Assembly: GCA_013696665.1 (NCBI GenBank)
Contig: JACCYC010000059.1
Coordinates: 1 to 7,052 of the forward strand
Direction: 5' to 3'
Source: Burkholderiaceae bacterium
GTDB taxonomy: Bacteria > Pseudomonadota > Gammaproteobacteria > Burkholderiales > Burkholderiaceae_F
Length of the DNA stretch: 7,052 nt
The translations under genes were made by a program, and so were the position numbers. The notes beneath the pieces were generated by a model that worked only from the letters and a program-made list of their open reading frames with translations, was not told the DNA's origin and ran no database searches. Of this stretch, positions 1 through 5,391 are shown piece by piece (position 1 is the first letter of the stretch; each line of letters starts with the position of its first letter).

Positions 1-639
1 GCCGCCGCAGGCTGTTGTGGAGCGATTCGCTATCACTTGAACGACCACGACGGCGGGCTCACCGACGCGCGACGCAATATCGACGCCTGGTGGCCGTACG
101 TTGAGCACGCCGAGGAAGATGGATTGCTCGCAATAGCGATGAACGCCAGCGGCTGCGGTGTTCAGGTCAAGGAATACGGACACCTGCTCGCGCGTGACCC
201 GAAATACGCCCGCAAGGCAGCGCGGATCAGCGAAATGACGCAGGATCTTGCCGAGCTGCTGCCGCCTTTCGCTGCAGAGCTGCAAACAAAGATAGGAGCG
301 GCACCGGGCAGCAGGGTCGTATTCCACCCGCCGTGCACCCTACAACACGGGCAGCAGATTCGCGGAGCCGTCGAAAACCTGCTCGCAACACTCGGCGCCG
401 AGGTCGCACCGTTCGCTGAAAGCCACCTATGCTGCGGCTCGGCTGGAACGTACTCGGTGCTGCAACCAGAGCTTGCGTATCAGCTACGCGACCGCAAGCT
501 CGGCCATCTGCAAGCGGCCGCACCCGATGTGATTTTGTCGGCCAACATCGGATGCATAACGCATCTGGGTACCGGCACCGCAACGCGCGTGATGCACTGG
601 ATCGAATGGATCGACGAGCAGTTACAAAACGCCGGCTAA
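1..639 (+). CDS. glcF: Glycolate oxidase iron-sulfur subunit GlcF, C-terminal part (5' end outside window)
   Basis: This is the iron-sulfur subunit of glycolate oxidase (GlcDEF), which passes electrons from glycolate oxidation to glyoxylate into the respiratory chain at the inner membrane. The reading frame is open from the first base, so the 212 codons here are a C-terminal fragment; full GlcF is about 400 residues and the N-terminal 4Fe-4S ferredoxin domain lies outside. Two cysteine-rich CCG domains are visible. The first contributes CCG at fragment residues 5-7 and Cys52 in NASGCG. The second has Cys112 in FHPPC, CCG at 144-146 in HLCCGSAG, and Cys185 in NIGC. The IDAWWP and KEYGHLL stretches are typical of GlcF rather than of GlpC or LutA. 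The stop is TAA at 637-639. The 3' end runs 18 bases into the convergent Uma2 gene. glcD and glcE would be expected upstream. Family assignment is strong; membership of a glc operon is inferred. Confidence 0.93.
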   Translation, partial: AAAGCCGAIRYHLNDHDGGLTDARRNIDAWWPYVEHAEEDGLLAIAMNASGCGVQVKEYGHLLARDPKYARKAARISEMTQDLAELLPPFAAELQTKIGAAPGSRVVFHPPCTLQHGQQIRGAVENLLATLGAEVAPFAESHLCCGSAGTYSVLQPELAYQLRDRKLGHLQAAAPDVILSANIGCITHLGTGTATRVMHWIEWIDEQLQNAG

Positions 640-1191
640 ATCGACGCGAGTGCCTTGAAGACCGGGCAGCGCAATGATGTCCGGCGTTTCGAATGCACTG
701 ACATCGGTGTACTTATCACCGCGGGGCTTGCGAAAACGGCGCAGAGCGCGCGCCGGCAGATCGAAAATCCAGTACTCGGGCACGCCGTACCTTGCATACA
801 GTGGGCCTTTTACGCGTACGTCGTAATCCAACGCCACGTCGGCGATTTCGATGACCAGCAGCGCGTCCGCACCGGTCGGCCACGCGGAAGCATACAAATC
901 GTCGCGTGCTTTGCAGACGGTAAGATCAGGTTTGAGTTCGGTCATGGGGTCCAGCCGTAGCGCCAGCTGAGGCGATACGATCGCGCGGTCGCCGATCGCT
1001 TCAAGCAACAGGCAACTCAGACGATTCACGGCCGAGCGCTGGCGGCTCCCTCGCGGCACCGGTTCAACGACTTCTCCTTCAATCAGCTCCAGCCGCACAT
1101 CCGGCGAGAAAACACCGGCTTCCTTCATGCGTTGAAACTGCGCCACCGTGAGTCGATGGCGCTTTATCTGTACGGCTTCGAGCAAATCCAT
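622..1191 (-). CDS. Uma2 family protein (DUF820, putative PD-(D/E)XK nuclease fold)
   Basis: A 189-residue protein of the Uma2/DUF820 family (COG4636), which has a restriction-endonuclease-like fold and no settled biological role. Visible family marks are an N-terminal LTVAQFQRM segment (residues 14-22), ELIEGEV (35-41), KPDL with the presumed metal-binding Asp89, VIEIAD with Glu115 (113-118), Lys128, and YARYGVPEYWIFD (132-144). Length is normal for the family, so it looks intact. Glu115 is followed by Ile-Ala, so the textbook ExK lysine is not in place; Lys128 could serve, but that is a guess. The ATG at 1191 has only a weak GGA upstream. It is convergent with glcF (18-base overlap) and lies 115 bases downstream of dps in the same orientation, with its own possible -10 box. 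Uma2 genes are often scattered singly in genomes, and nothing here gives a partner. Family call strong, function unknown. Confidence 0.88.
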   Translation of the reverse strand: MDLLEAVQIKRHRLTVAQFQRMKEAGVFSPDVRLELIEGEVVEPVPRGSRQRSAVNRLSCLLLEAIGDRAIVSPQLALRLDPMTELKPDLTVCKARDDLYASAWPTGADALLVIEIADVALDYDVRVKGPLYARYGVPEYWIFDLPARALRRFRKPRGDKYTDVSAFETPDIIALPGLQGTRVDLAGVL

Positions 1192-1306
1192 GATGCAGTC
1201 CGATCGGTTGCGCGATCATATTTCAGCAAGTCACGCACTAACTATGCCGTCTTTTGGATGCCACCTTGTGTCAGATCGCTGAATCGGCGCAATTAGCTCG
1301 CCCTGA
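1192..1306 (-). promoter_or_regulatory. dps-uma2 spacer with a possible -10 box for the Uma2 gene
   Basis: This 115-base spacer holds no gene. On the minus strand TATGAT (1215-1220) matches the sigma-70 -10 consensus at five of six positions and lies 23 bases before the Uma2 start codon. I find no convincing -35 hexamer 16-18 bases upstream of it. A short inverted repeat, GATCG (1202-1206) and CGATC (1213-1217) with a 6-base gap, overlaps the downstream side of the box and could be chance. I see no stem-loop plus T-tract that would terminate dps. Confidence 0.25.
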
Positions 1307-1816
1307 TCACTTCAGCATGCTCCGTAGCATCCACGCCGTCTTTTCATGAACCTGAAGGCGTTGCGTCAGCAAATCAGTCGTCGACTCGTCGCCGCCCTTG
1401 TCAGCGGCGGGCAATACGTCGCGCGCGGTGCGGGCGACCGCCTCATGACCCTTGGTCAGCAGCCGGACCATTTCCATCGCTTCCGGCACGCCGTCGGTTT
1501 CGTCGATCGACGTGAGCTTCGCGAACTGCGTGTTGGTGCCGGGGGCCGGATAGCCGAGCGAGCGGATGCGTTCGGCGACGTCGTCCAGCGCGTTCCACAG
1601 CTCGGTGTACTGCCCCATGAACATCAAGTGCAGCGTGTTGAACATCGGGCCTTCGACGTTCCAGTGAAAACTGTGCGTCTTCAGGTAGAGCCCGTAGGTG
1701 TCGGCCAATACGCGCGACAGTCCGAGCGCGATCTTCTCCCGATCCTTGTCGGGAATCCCGATGTCGATAAACACAGCGCCGTTTCCACGGTTCTCAATTT
1801 TTTTCTTGCGGGCCAT
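1307..1816 (-). CDS. dps: Dps family DNA-binding ferritin-like protein
   Basis: Dps forms a 12-subunit shell that oxidises Fe(II) with hydrogen peroxide, stores the iron, and can coat DNA under stress. The 169-residue product is near the usual length. The core signature is HSFHWNVEGPMF (48-59), followed by LH (62-63) and DDVAERIRSLG (78-88). Aligned without gaps to E. coli Dps over this stretch, the ferroxidase ligands His51, His63, Asp78 and Glu82 are present, but position 67 is Met instead of Asp. The N-terminal tail MARKKK, with Arg10, is basic, as in Dps proteins that bind DNA. I chose the ATG at 1816 because AGGAG lies 5 bases upstream; a GTG seven codons earlier (1837) would make that Shine-Dalgarno part of the coding sequence. 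It follows oxyR by 97 bases on the same strand, fitting OxyR control, and a promoter candidate lies in that gap. A7 (1798-1804) encodes part of the lysine tail. Confidence 0.94.
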   Translation of the reverse strand: MARKKKIENRGNGAVFIDIGIPDKDREKIALGLSRVLADTYGLYLKTHSFHWNVEGPMFNTLHLMFMGQYTELWNALDDVAERIRSLGYPAPGTNTQFAKLTSIDETDGVPEAMEMVRLLTKGHEAVARTARDVLPAADKGGDESTTDLLTQRLQVHEKTAWMLRSMLK

Positions 1817-1821
1817 CGTTT

Positions 1822-1826
1822 CTCCT
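1822..1826 (-). promoter_or_regulatory. Shine-Dalgarno of dps (decides the start)
   Basis: AGGAG on the minus strand, 5 bases before the ATG at 1816. It is the strongest ribosome binding site on this strand and supports that ATG over the in-frame GTG at 1837. Confidence 0.8.
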
Positions 1827-1848
1827 GGGTCAATCACTCAATGTGCAG

Positions 1849-1878
1849 ATACTAGTTGCGCGGCAGCGTCCAGGCCAA
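1849..1878 (-). promoter_or_regulatory. Candidate sigma-70 promoter for dps
   Basis: On the minus strand TTGGCC (1873-1878, four of six to TTGACA) and TAGTAT (1849-1854, four of six to TATAAT) are 18 bases apart. Transcription would start near 1842 and give a leader of about 25 bases ending in the AGGAG. Such a weak -35 is what an activator-dependent promoter would show. The match is modest and chance is possible. Confidence 0.35.
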
Positions 1879-1906
1879 TCGTCAAATTCAACAGAAGCGA
1901 TAGGCC
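1873..1906. repeat. Imperfect inverted repeat between oxyR and dps
   Basis: GGCCAATCG (1873-1881) and CGATAGGCC (1898-1906) form 9-base arms that pair at eight positions, separated by 16 bases. The left arm covers the proposed -35 box of dps. There is no T-tract after it on the minus strand, so a protein-binding dyad is at least as likely as an oxyR terminator. A repeat this good could still arise by chance in a 97-base region. Confidence 0.35.
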
Positions 1907-1914
1907 GCGTCACT
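1878..1914. promoter_or_regulatory. Weak OxyR-like tetrad array upstream of dps
   Basis: Compared with the OxyR consensus ATAG-N7-CTAT-N7-ATAG-N7-CTAT, the plus strand reads ATCG (1878), CAAC (1889), ATAG (1900) and CACT (1911) at the exact 11-base register, 11 of 16 positions matching. The array ends right at the proposed -35 box, where an activator would contact polymerase. The consensus bases inside the N7 gaps are not conserved, and the centre of this array (1896) differs from that of the overlapping dyad (1889.5). It is only a candidate. Confidence 0.22.
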
Positions 1915-2861
1915 TACCATGTTTCTGTACGTGCGTCGGCCAGTTTTTGAACTCCGGGCAGCGAACAGTTCAGGACTGCCTGTCGCAATGCCTCGACTGC
2001 CGGAGTACGGGTAAAAGATTTACGCCACGCCAGCACGACGCGGCGGTCGGGCGCCGGCGACTTGAAGGCGACGTACGCAAGCAGCGAATCGCGTGGCGGC
2101 TTCTGCGGAATCGACGTCATCGGCAATACGGTCACCCCCAGCCCTGAACCCACCATGTGACGGATCGTTTCGAGCGACGAGCCCTCGAATGTCTTCTGAA
2201 TCCCCTCGGCCGACGACGAAAAGCGCGAGAGTTCGGGGCACACTTCGAGCACCTGGTCGCGGAAACAATGCCCGGTTCCAAGCAACAACATCGTTTCCTT
2301 TTTCAGATCCTCGCTCGGTATCAGCTTGCGTTTGCCCCACGGATGCCCGCGCGGGACTGCGATCACAAACGGCTCGTCGTACACCGGCTGCAGGATCAGG
2401 CCGGCCTCCGGTAGCGGAAGCGCCATGATCGCGACATCGATCTCGCCATTTTTCAGCAGCTCGACCAGCTTGACGGTGAAATTCTCGGTCAACAGCAACG
2501 GCATCTGAGGCGCGTCCTTCAGCAGCTGACGCACCAGCGACGGCAACAAATAAGGGCCGATGGTGTAGATCACGCCCAGCCGCAGCGGGCCGGACAACGG
2601 GTCCTTGCCCTGACGCGCAATCTCCTTGATGCGTCCAGCCTCATCCAATGTGCGCTGGGCCTGCCCGACGATTCGCTCGCCCGCGGGCGTCATCGTCACG
2701 TCGTTGGTACGACGCTCAAAGATCTGGGTGCCGAGTTCCTCCTCGAGCTTCTTGATTGCCACCGATAGTGTCGGCTGACTCACGAAGCACGCCTCCGCAG
2801 CGCGACCAAAATGACGCTCTCGCGCCACCGCGACTACATAGCGAAGCTCGGTCAAGGTCAT
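1914..2861 (-). CDS. oxyR: Hydrogen peroxide-sensing LysR-type regulator OxyR
   Basis: OxyR is a cytoplasmic transcription factor that hydrogen peroxide activates by forming an intramolecular disulfide; targets in other bacteria include dps, katG and ahpC. The 315-residue product has the LysR winged helix-turn-helix at the N-terminus (about residues 2-60, with AAEACFVSQPTLS at 21-33) and a two-lobed sensor domain from about 90. Thr100, His198, Cys199, Arg201 and Cys208 fall at the same numbers as in E. coli OxyR, within GTGHCFRDQ and VCPEL, so peroxide sensing should be intact. GIQKTFEGSSLETIRHMV (220-237) is strongly OxyR-like. The ATG at 2861 gives the standard N-terminus, but no good Shine-Dalgarno precedes it; with recG ending 24 bases upstream, translation may be coupled. 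A small hairpin (TGATG 2876-2880, CATCA 2884-2888) covers the recG stop. dps lies downstream. Confidence 0.96.
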   Translation of the reverse strand: MTLTELRYVVAVARERHFGRAAEACFVSQPTLSVAIKKLEEELGTQIFERRTNDVTMTPAGERIVGQAQRTLDEAGRIKEIARQGKDPLSGPLRLGVIYTIGPYLLPSLVRQLLKDAPQMPLLLTENFTVKLVELLKNGEIDVAIMALPLPEAGLILQPVYDEPFVIAVPRGHPWGKRKLIPSEDLKKETMLLLGTGHCFRDQVLEVCPELSRFSSSAEGIQKTFEGSSLETIRHMVGSGLGVTVLPMTSIPQKPPRDSLLAYVAFKSPAPDRRVVLAWRKSFTRTPAVEALRQAVLNCSLPGVQKLADARTETW

Positions 2862-2885
2862 GCGGTCAAGGCGTTTGATGGATCA

Positions 2886-4946
2886 TCAGGCAATTAAAAA
2901 TTCATCGGTGCCTGCGAACCAGCGGCGCACGTGCTGCTGGGCGATTGCGGGATGCGCATGCAGCAGCTCAGTCGCCGCCAGGCGCGCGCGCTCGACCAAC
3001 GGCGCATCACGCTGCAGATCCGCAAAACGCAGCAAGGGCGTTCCCGACTGGCGCGCGCCAAGCAGTTCGCCGGGGCCGCGCATCATAAGGTCTCGCTGCG
3101 CTACCTCGAACCCGTCATTGGTTTCGTAAATTACTTTCAAGCGCTCGACTGCCGGTTCGGATAACGGTTCGTCGTACAGCAGAACACAGAAGCTTTGATC
3201 CGCGCCACGACCTACTCTGCCGCGCAACTGATGCAGCTGCGCGAGTCCGAAGCGCTCCGCATGCTCGATCACCATCAGCGTCGCATTTGGCACGTCGACT
3301 CCGACTTCGATGACTGTGGTGGCGACCAGCACATCGATGTCACATCGCGTAAAGCGTTGCATCACTTTGGCTTTTTCGATCGTGGGCAGCTGTCCATGCA
3401 ACAGTCCGATGCGCAGATCCGGCAGCATGGCTTCGATTCGCTCGAATGTCTCGATCGCAGCTGCAGCCGCGATGGTCTCGCTTGATTCGATCAGCGGGCA
3501 TACCCAGTACGACTGCCGCCCTGCCGCAACGTCGGCGCGGATGCGTTGCATCACCTCGTCGCGCCGGCGCGTCGAAACCAGCTTTGTGATCACCGGCCGT
3601 CGGCCCGGCGGCAGCTCATCAAGCACCGACACGTCGAGATCGGCCAAATAACTCATTGCAAGCGTGCGTGGAATCGGCGTGGCCGACAGCATCAACAGAT
3701 GCGGTACGTCGCTAGTGCCCGGGCCCGACCGCAATGCCAGTCGCTGCGCCACACCAAAGCGGTGTTGCTCGTCGACAATGGCCAATCCCAGGCGGGTGAA
3801 CACAACAGCTTCCTGGATCAACGCATGCGTCCCTACGATCATCTGCGCGTCGCCGCGGCCCACTGCGTCGTGCGCCGCGCGTTTGACCGCACCCGATTGT
3901 CGACCGGCGAGCCACTCGATGCGAACACCCAGTGGCGAAAGCCACTCCGCCACTCTTCGAAAGTGCTGCTCGGCCAGAATTTCAGTCGGCGCCATCAGTG
4001 CCGCCTGGAATCCATTTTCGATCGCTCGCGCTGCCGCCAGGGCTGCAATCACGGTTTTGCCGCTGCCGACGTCCCCCTGCAACAACCGGTGCATTGGCTG
4101 GTGTCCAGCAAGGTCACGCTCGATCTCGCCCCACACGCGCTGCTGCGCACCGGTCAGCGTAAATGGAAGCCGCGCCTGCAACTCCGTGCTGATCGAACCA
4201 CCCGGCGCGAATGGACATGCGCGCCGATCGGCTCGTGCCTCGCGCGCCGCCCGCAGCGCGAGCTGTTGCGCCAGCAATTCGTCGAACATCAGACGCCGCC
4301 ACGCCGAATCGGTACGTTGCTCGAGTGCCAGTGCATCGGCGTCCGGTGGTGGTCGATGCAAGCGCTCAATCGAATCCTTCAGGCCGGCGAGCTGATCGCG
4401 TGCAAGCATCGGTGCCGGCAGCACTTCTTCGATGTCGACATCGCGCAGTGCGCGGCCGATTCGTTTGCGTAACCACGATTGCGGCACGCCTTCGGGCGAC
4501 GGATAAATGGGCGTCAACGATTGGGGCAGGGGATTTGCGAAGTCACAGGCCCGAACCCGCGGGTGAATCATTTCATCGCCCGCCAGGCCGCCGCGGACCA
4601 TGCCGAAAATGCGAAGGCGGCGACCAACGCTCATTTGCTTGGCCTGCGATGAATAGAAATTGAGAAAACGCAATACGAGCTGGCCCGTGTCGTCGCGCAC
4701 GGTGACCCGCAACTGCCGGCGTCCGCGGTAGACAACATCAGCTGCGATCACTTCAGCTTCGACCTGCGCCTCATTGCCCGCGACGAGCTGCGCAATCGGC
4801 GTGACGCGCGTTTCATCTTCATAGCGCAGCGGCAAGTGGAGAACGAAGTCCCAATCAGACTTGATCCCGGCGCGCGCAAGCCGGGCGGCAATCGTATTGC
4901 TCGCTGCAGCGCCCGGTTTTGTCGTGCGGGTTTTGCGAGCAGCCAA
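2886..4946 (-). CDS. recG: ATP-dependent DNA helicase RecG
   Basis: RecG is a superfamily 2 DNA translocase that remodels stalled forks, R-loops and Holliday junctions. The 686 residues match the usual length (E. coli 693). Domains in order: N-terminal region with LHLPLRYEDE (37-46), OB-fold wedge (about 55-145), and helicase domains with Walker A GDVGSGKT (291-298), MAPTEILAEQH (318-328), the DEQH box in VDEQHRFGV (391-399), SATPIPRT (421-428), LLHGQL (515-520), VATTVIEVGVDVPNA (541-555) and QLRGRVGRG (573-581). The C-terminal RecG motif region includes GPGELLGARQSGTP (624-637). No frameshift is apparent. The start is TTG at 4946: no ATG or GTG lies between the in-frame upstream stop and it, the first in-frame ATG is residue 105, and AGGG sits 6 bases upstream. 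It follows ridA by 8 bases and precedes oxyR by 24, so operon membership is likely. Confidence 0.97.
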   Translation of the reverse strand: MAARKTRTTKPGAAASNTIAARLARAGIKSDWDFVLHLPLRYEDETRVTPIAQLVAGNEAQVEAEVIAADVVYRGRRQLRVTVRDDTGQLVLRFLNFYSSQAKQMSVGRRLRIFGMVRGGLAGDEMIHPRVRACDFANPLPQSLTPIYPSPEGVPQSWLRKRIGRALRDVDIEEVLPAPMLARDQLAGLKDSIERLHRPPPDADALALEQRTDSAWRRLMFDELLAQQLALRAAREARADRRACPFAPGGSISTELQARLPFTLTGAQQRVWGEIERDLAGHQPMHRLLQGDVGSGKTVIAALAAARAIENGFQAALMAPTEILAEQHFRRVAEWLSPLGVRIEWLAGRQSGAVKRAAHDAVGRGDAQMIVGTHALIQEAVVFTRLGLAIVDEQHRFGVAQRLALRSGPGTSDVPHLLMLSATPIPRTLAMSYLADLDVSVLDELPPGRRPVITKLVSTRRRDEVMQRIRADVAAGRQSYWVCPLIESSETIAAAAAIETFERIEAMLPDLRIGLLHGQLPTIEKAKVMQRFTRCDIDVLVATTVIEVGVDVPNATLMVIEHAERFGLAQLHQLRGRVGRGADQSFCVLLYDEPLSEPAVERLKVIYETNDGFEVAQRDLMMRGPGELLGARQSGTPLLRFADLQRDAPLVERARLAATELLHAHPAIAQQHVRRWFAGTDEFLIA

Positions 4947-4952
4947 GCAACG

Positions 4953-4956
4953 CCCT
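4953..4956 (-). promoter_or_regulatory. Ribosome binding site of recG overlapping the ridA stop
   Basis: AGGG on the minus strand lies 6 bases before the TTG start of recG. Its first two bases are the last two of the ridA stop codon TAG (4955-4957). The layout suggests that ribosomes ending on ridA re-initiate on recG. Confidence 0.5.
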
Positions 4957-5332
4957 ATAGAACCAGAATGGCTTCGACCTCAAACTGCGCACCACGAGGC
5001 AGGCTTGAAACGCCAACGGTGGACCGGGCGGGGTATGGCTTTGGCACCATCTCGGCCATGATTGCGTTGGCCGTCGCAAACTGGCCCAGATCCGTCAGGA
5101 ACAATGTCAACTTGACTGCGTTGGCGAGCGAGCCGCCGCTCGCTGTTGCTACTGCTGATAGATTGCTGAAAGCCTGCCGCACCTGGGCCTCGAAGTCCGC
5201 ACCCAGTTGCCCCGTGGAGGGGTCGAGGCCGATTTGCCCCGAAGTGAACACGACCAGTCCGGTTTTGACGGCCTGCGAGTAAGGCCCGATTGCAGAGGGC
5301 GCGTCCGCTGTCGAGACGATTTCCTTGTTCAT
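4955..5332 (-). CDS. ridA: RidA family 2-iminobutanoate/2-iminopropanoate deaminase
   Basis: RidA (YjgF/YER057c/UK114 family) is a small trimeric enzyme that hydrolyses reactive enamine/imine products of PLP enzymes such as threonine dehydratase, protecting other PLP enzymes from damage. The 125-residue length is typical. Visible marks are GPYSQAV (16-22), SGQIGLDP (31-38), KLTLFLTDL (74-82), and PARS with Arg103, the residue that binds the substrate carboxylate in active RidA proteins; Glu120 in VEAI is also kept. These residues support true deaminase activity over the Rid subfamilies that lack the Arg. The ATG at 5332 is preceded by a modest GGA about 6-8 bases upstream. It lies 59 bases after murB and 8 bases before recG. 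In Pseudomonas ridA is in the spoT region close to recG and oxyR, which matches this neighbourhood. Confidence 0.94.
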   Translation of the reverse strand: MNKEIVSTADAPSAIGPYSQAVKTGLVVFTSGQIGLDPSTGQLGADFEAQVRQAFSNLSAVATASGGSLANAVKLTLFLTDLGQFATANAIMAEMVPKPYPARSTVGVSSLPRGAQFEVEAILVL

Positions 5333-5391
5333 TGTATTTCCGTAACGAGACGAGCCAGCGGGAAGTCTAGCTGCCGTGGCGAGGCGCGCAG
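5333..5391 (-). other. murB-ridA spacer, no clear signal
   Basis: Fifty-nine bases without a gene. A TAGACT on the minus strand could pass for a -10 box, but no -35 stands at a suitable distance. I see no terminator. Whether ridA-recG-oxyR starts here or reads through from murB cannot be told from sequence alone. Confidence 0.3.

Noticed and set aside
37..39. TTG as the start of the first plus-strand gene
   Set aside because: The frame is open to base 1 and encodes the GlcF CCG motif upstream of this TTG, so it is an internal Leu codon of a gene cut by the window edge.
1817..1837. GTG start for dps seven codons upstream
   Set aside because: The AGGAG ribosome site would fall inside the extension, and the ATG at 1816 has the right spacing.
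1346..1855. A 169-codon plus-strand frame opposite dps
   Set aside because: Antisense shadow of a clearly identified Dps gene, with no family features.
2876..2888. Small hairpin TGATG-GAT-CATCA at the recG stop codon
   Set aside because: Five pairs with a three-base loop and no T-tract are too weak to call a terminator or attenuator; it is mentioned only under oxyR.
3546..4472. A 308-codon open frame on the plus strand opposite recG
   Set aside because: It is fully antisense to an intact, motif-complete RecG, is rich in Arg, Cys and His as expected of a complementary frame in GC-rich DNA, and shows no recognisable domain or ribosome site.
5370..5391. CTGC...GCAG inverted repeat after murB as a terminator
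   Set aside because: Only four pairs with a 13-base gap and no T-tract.
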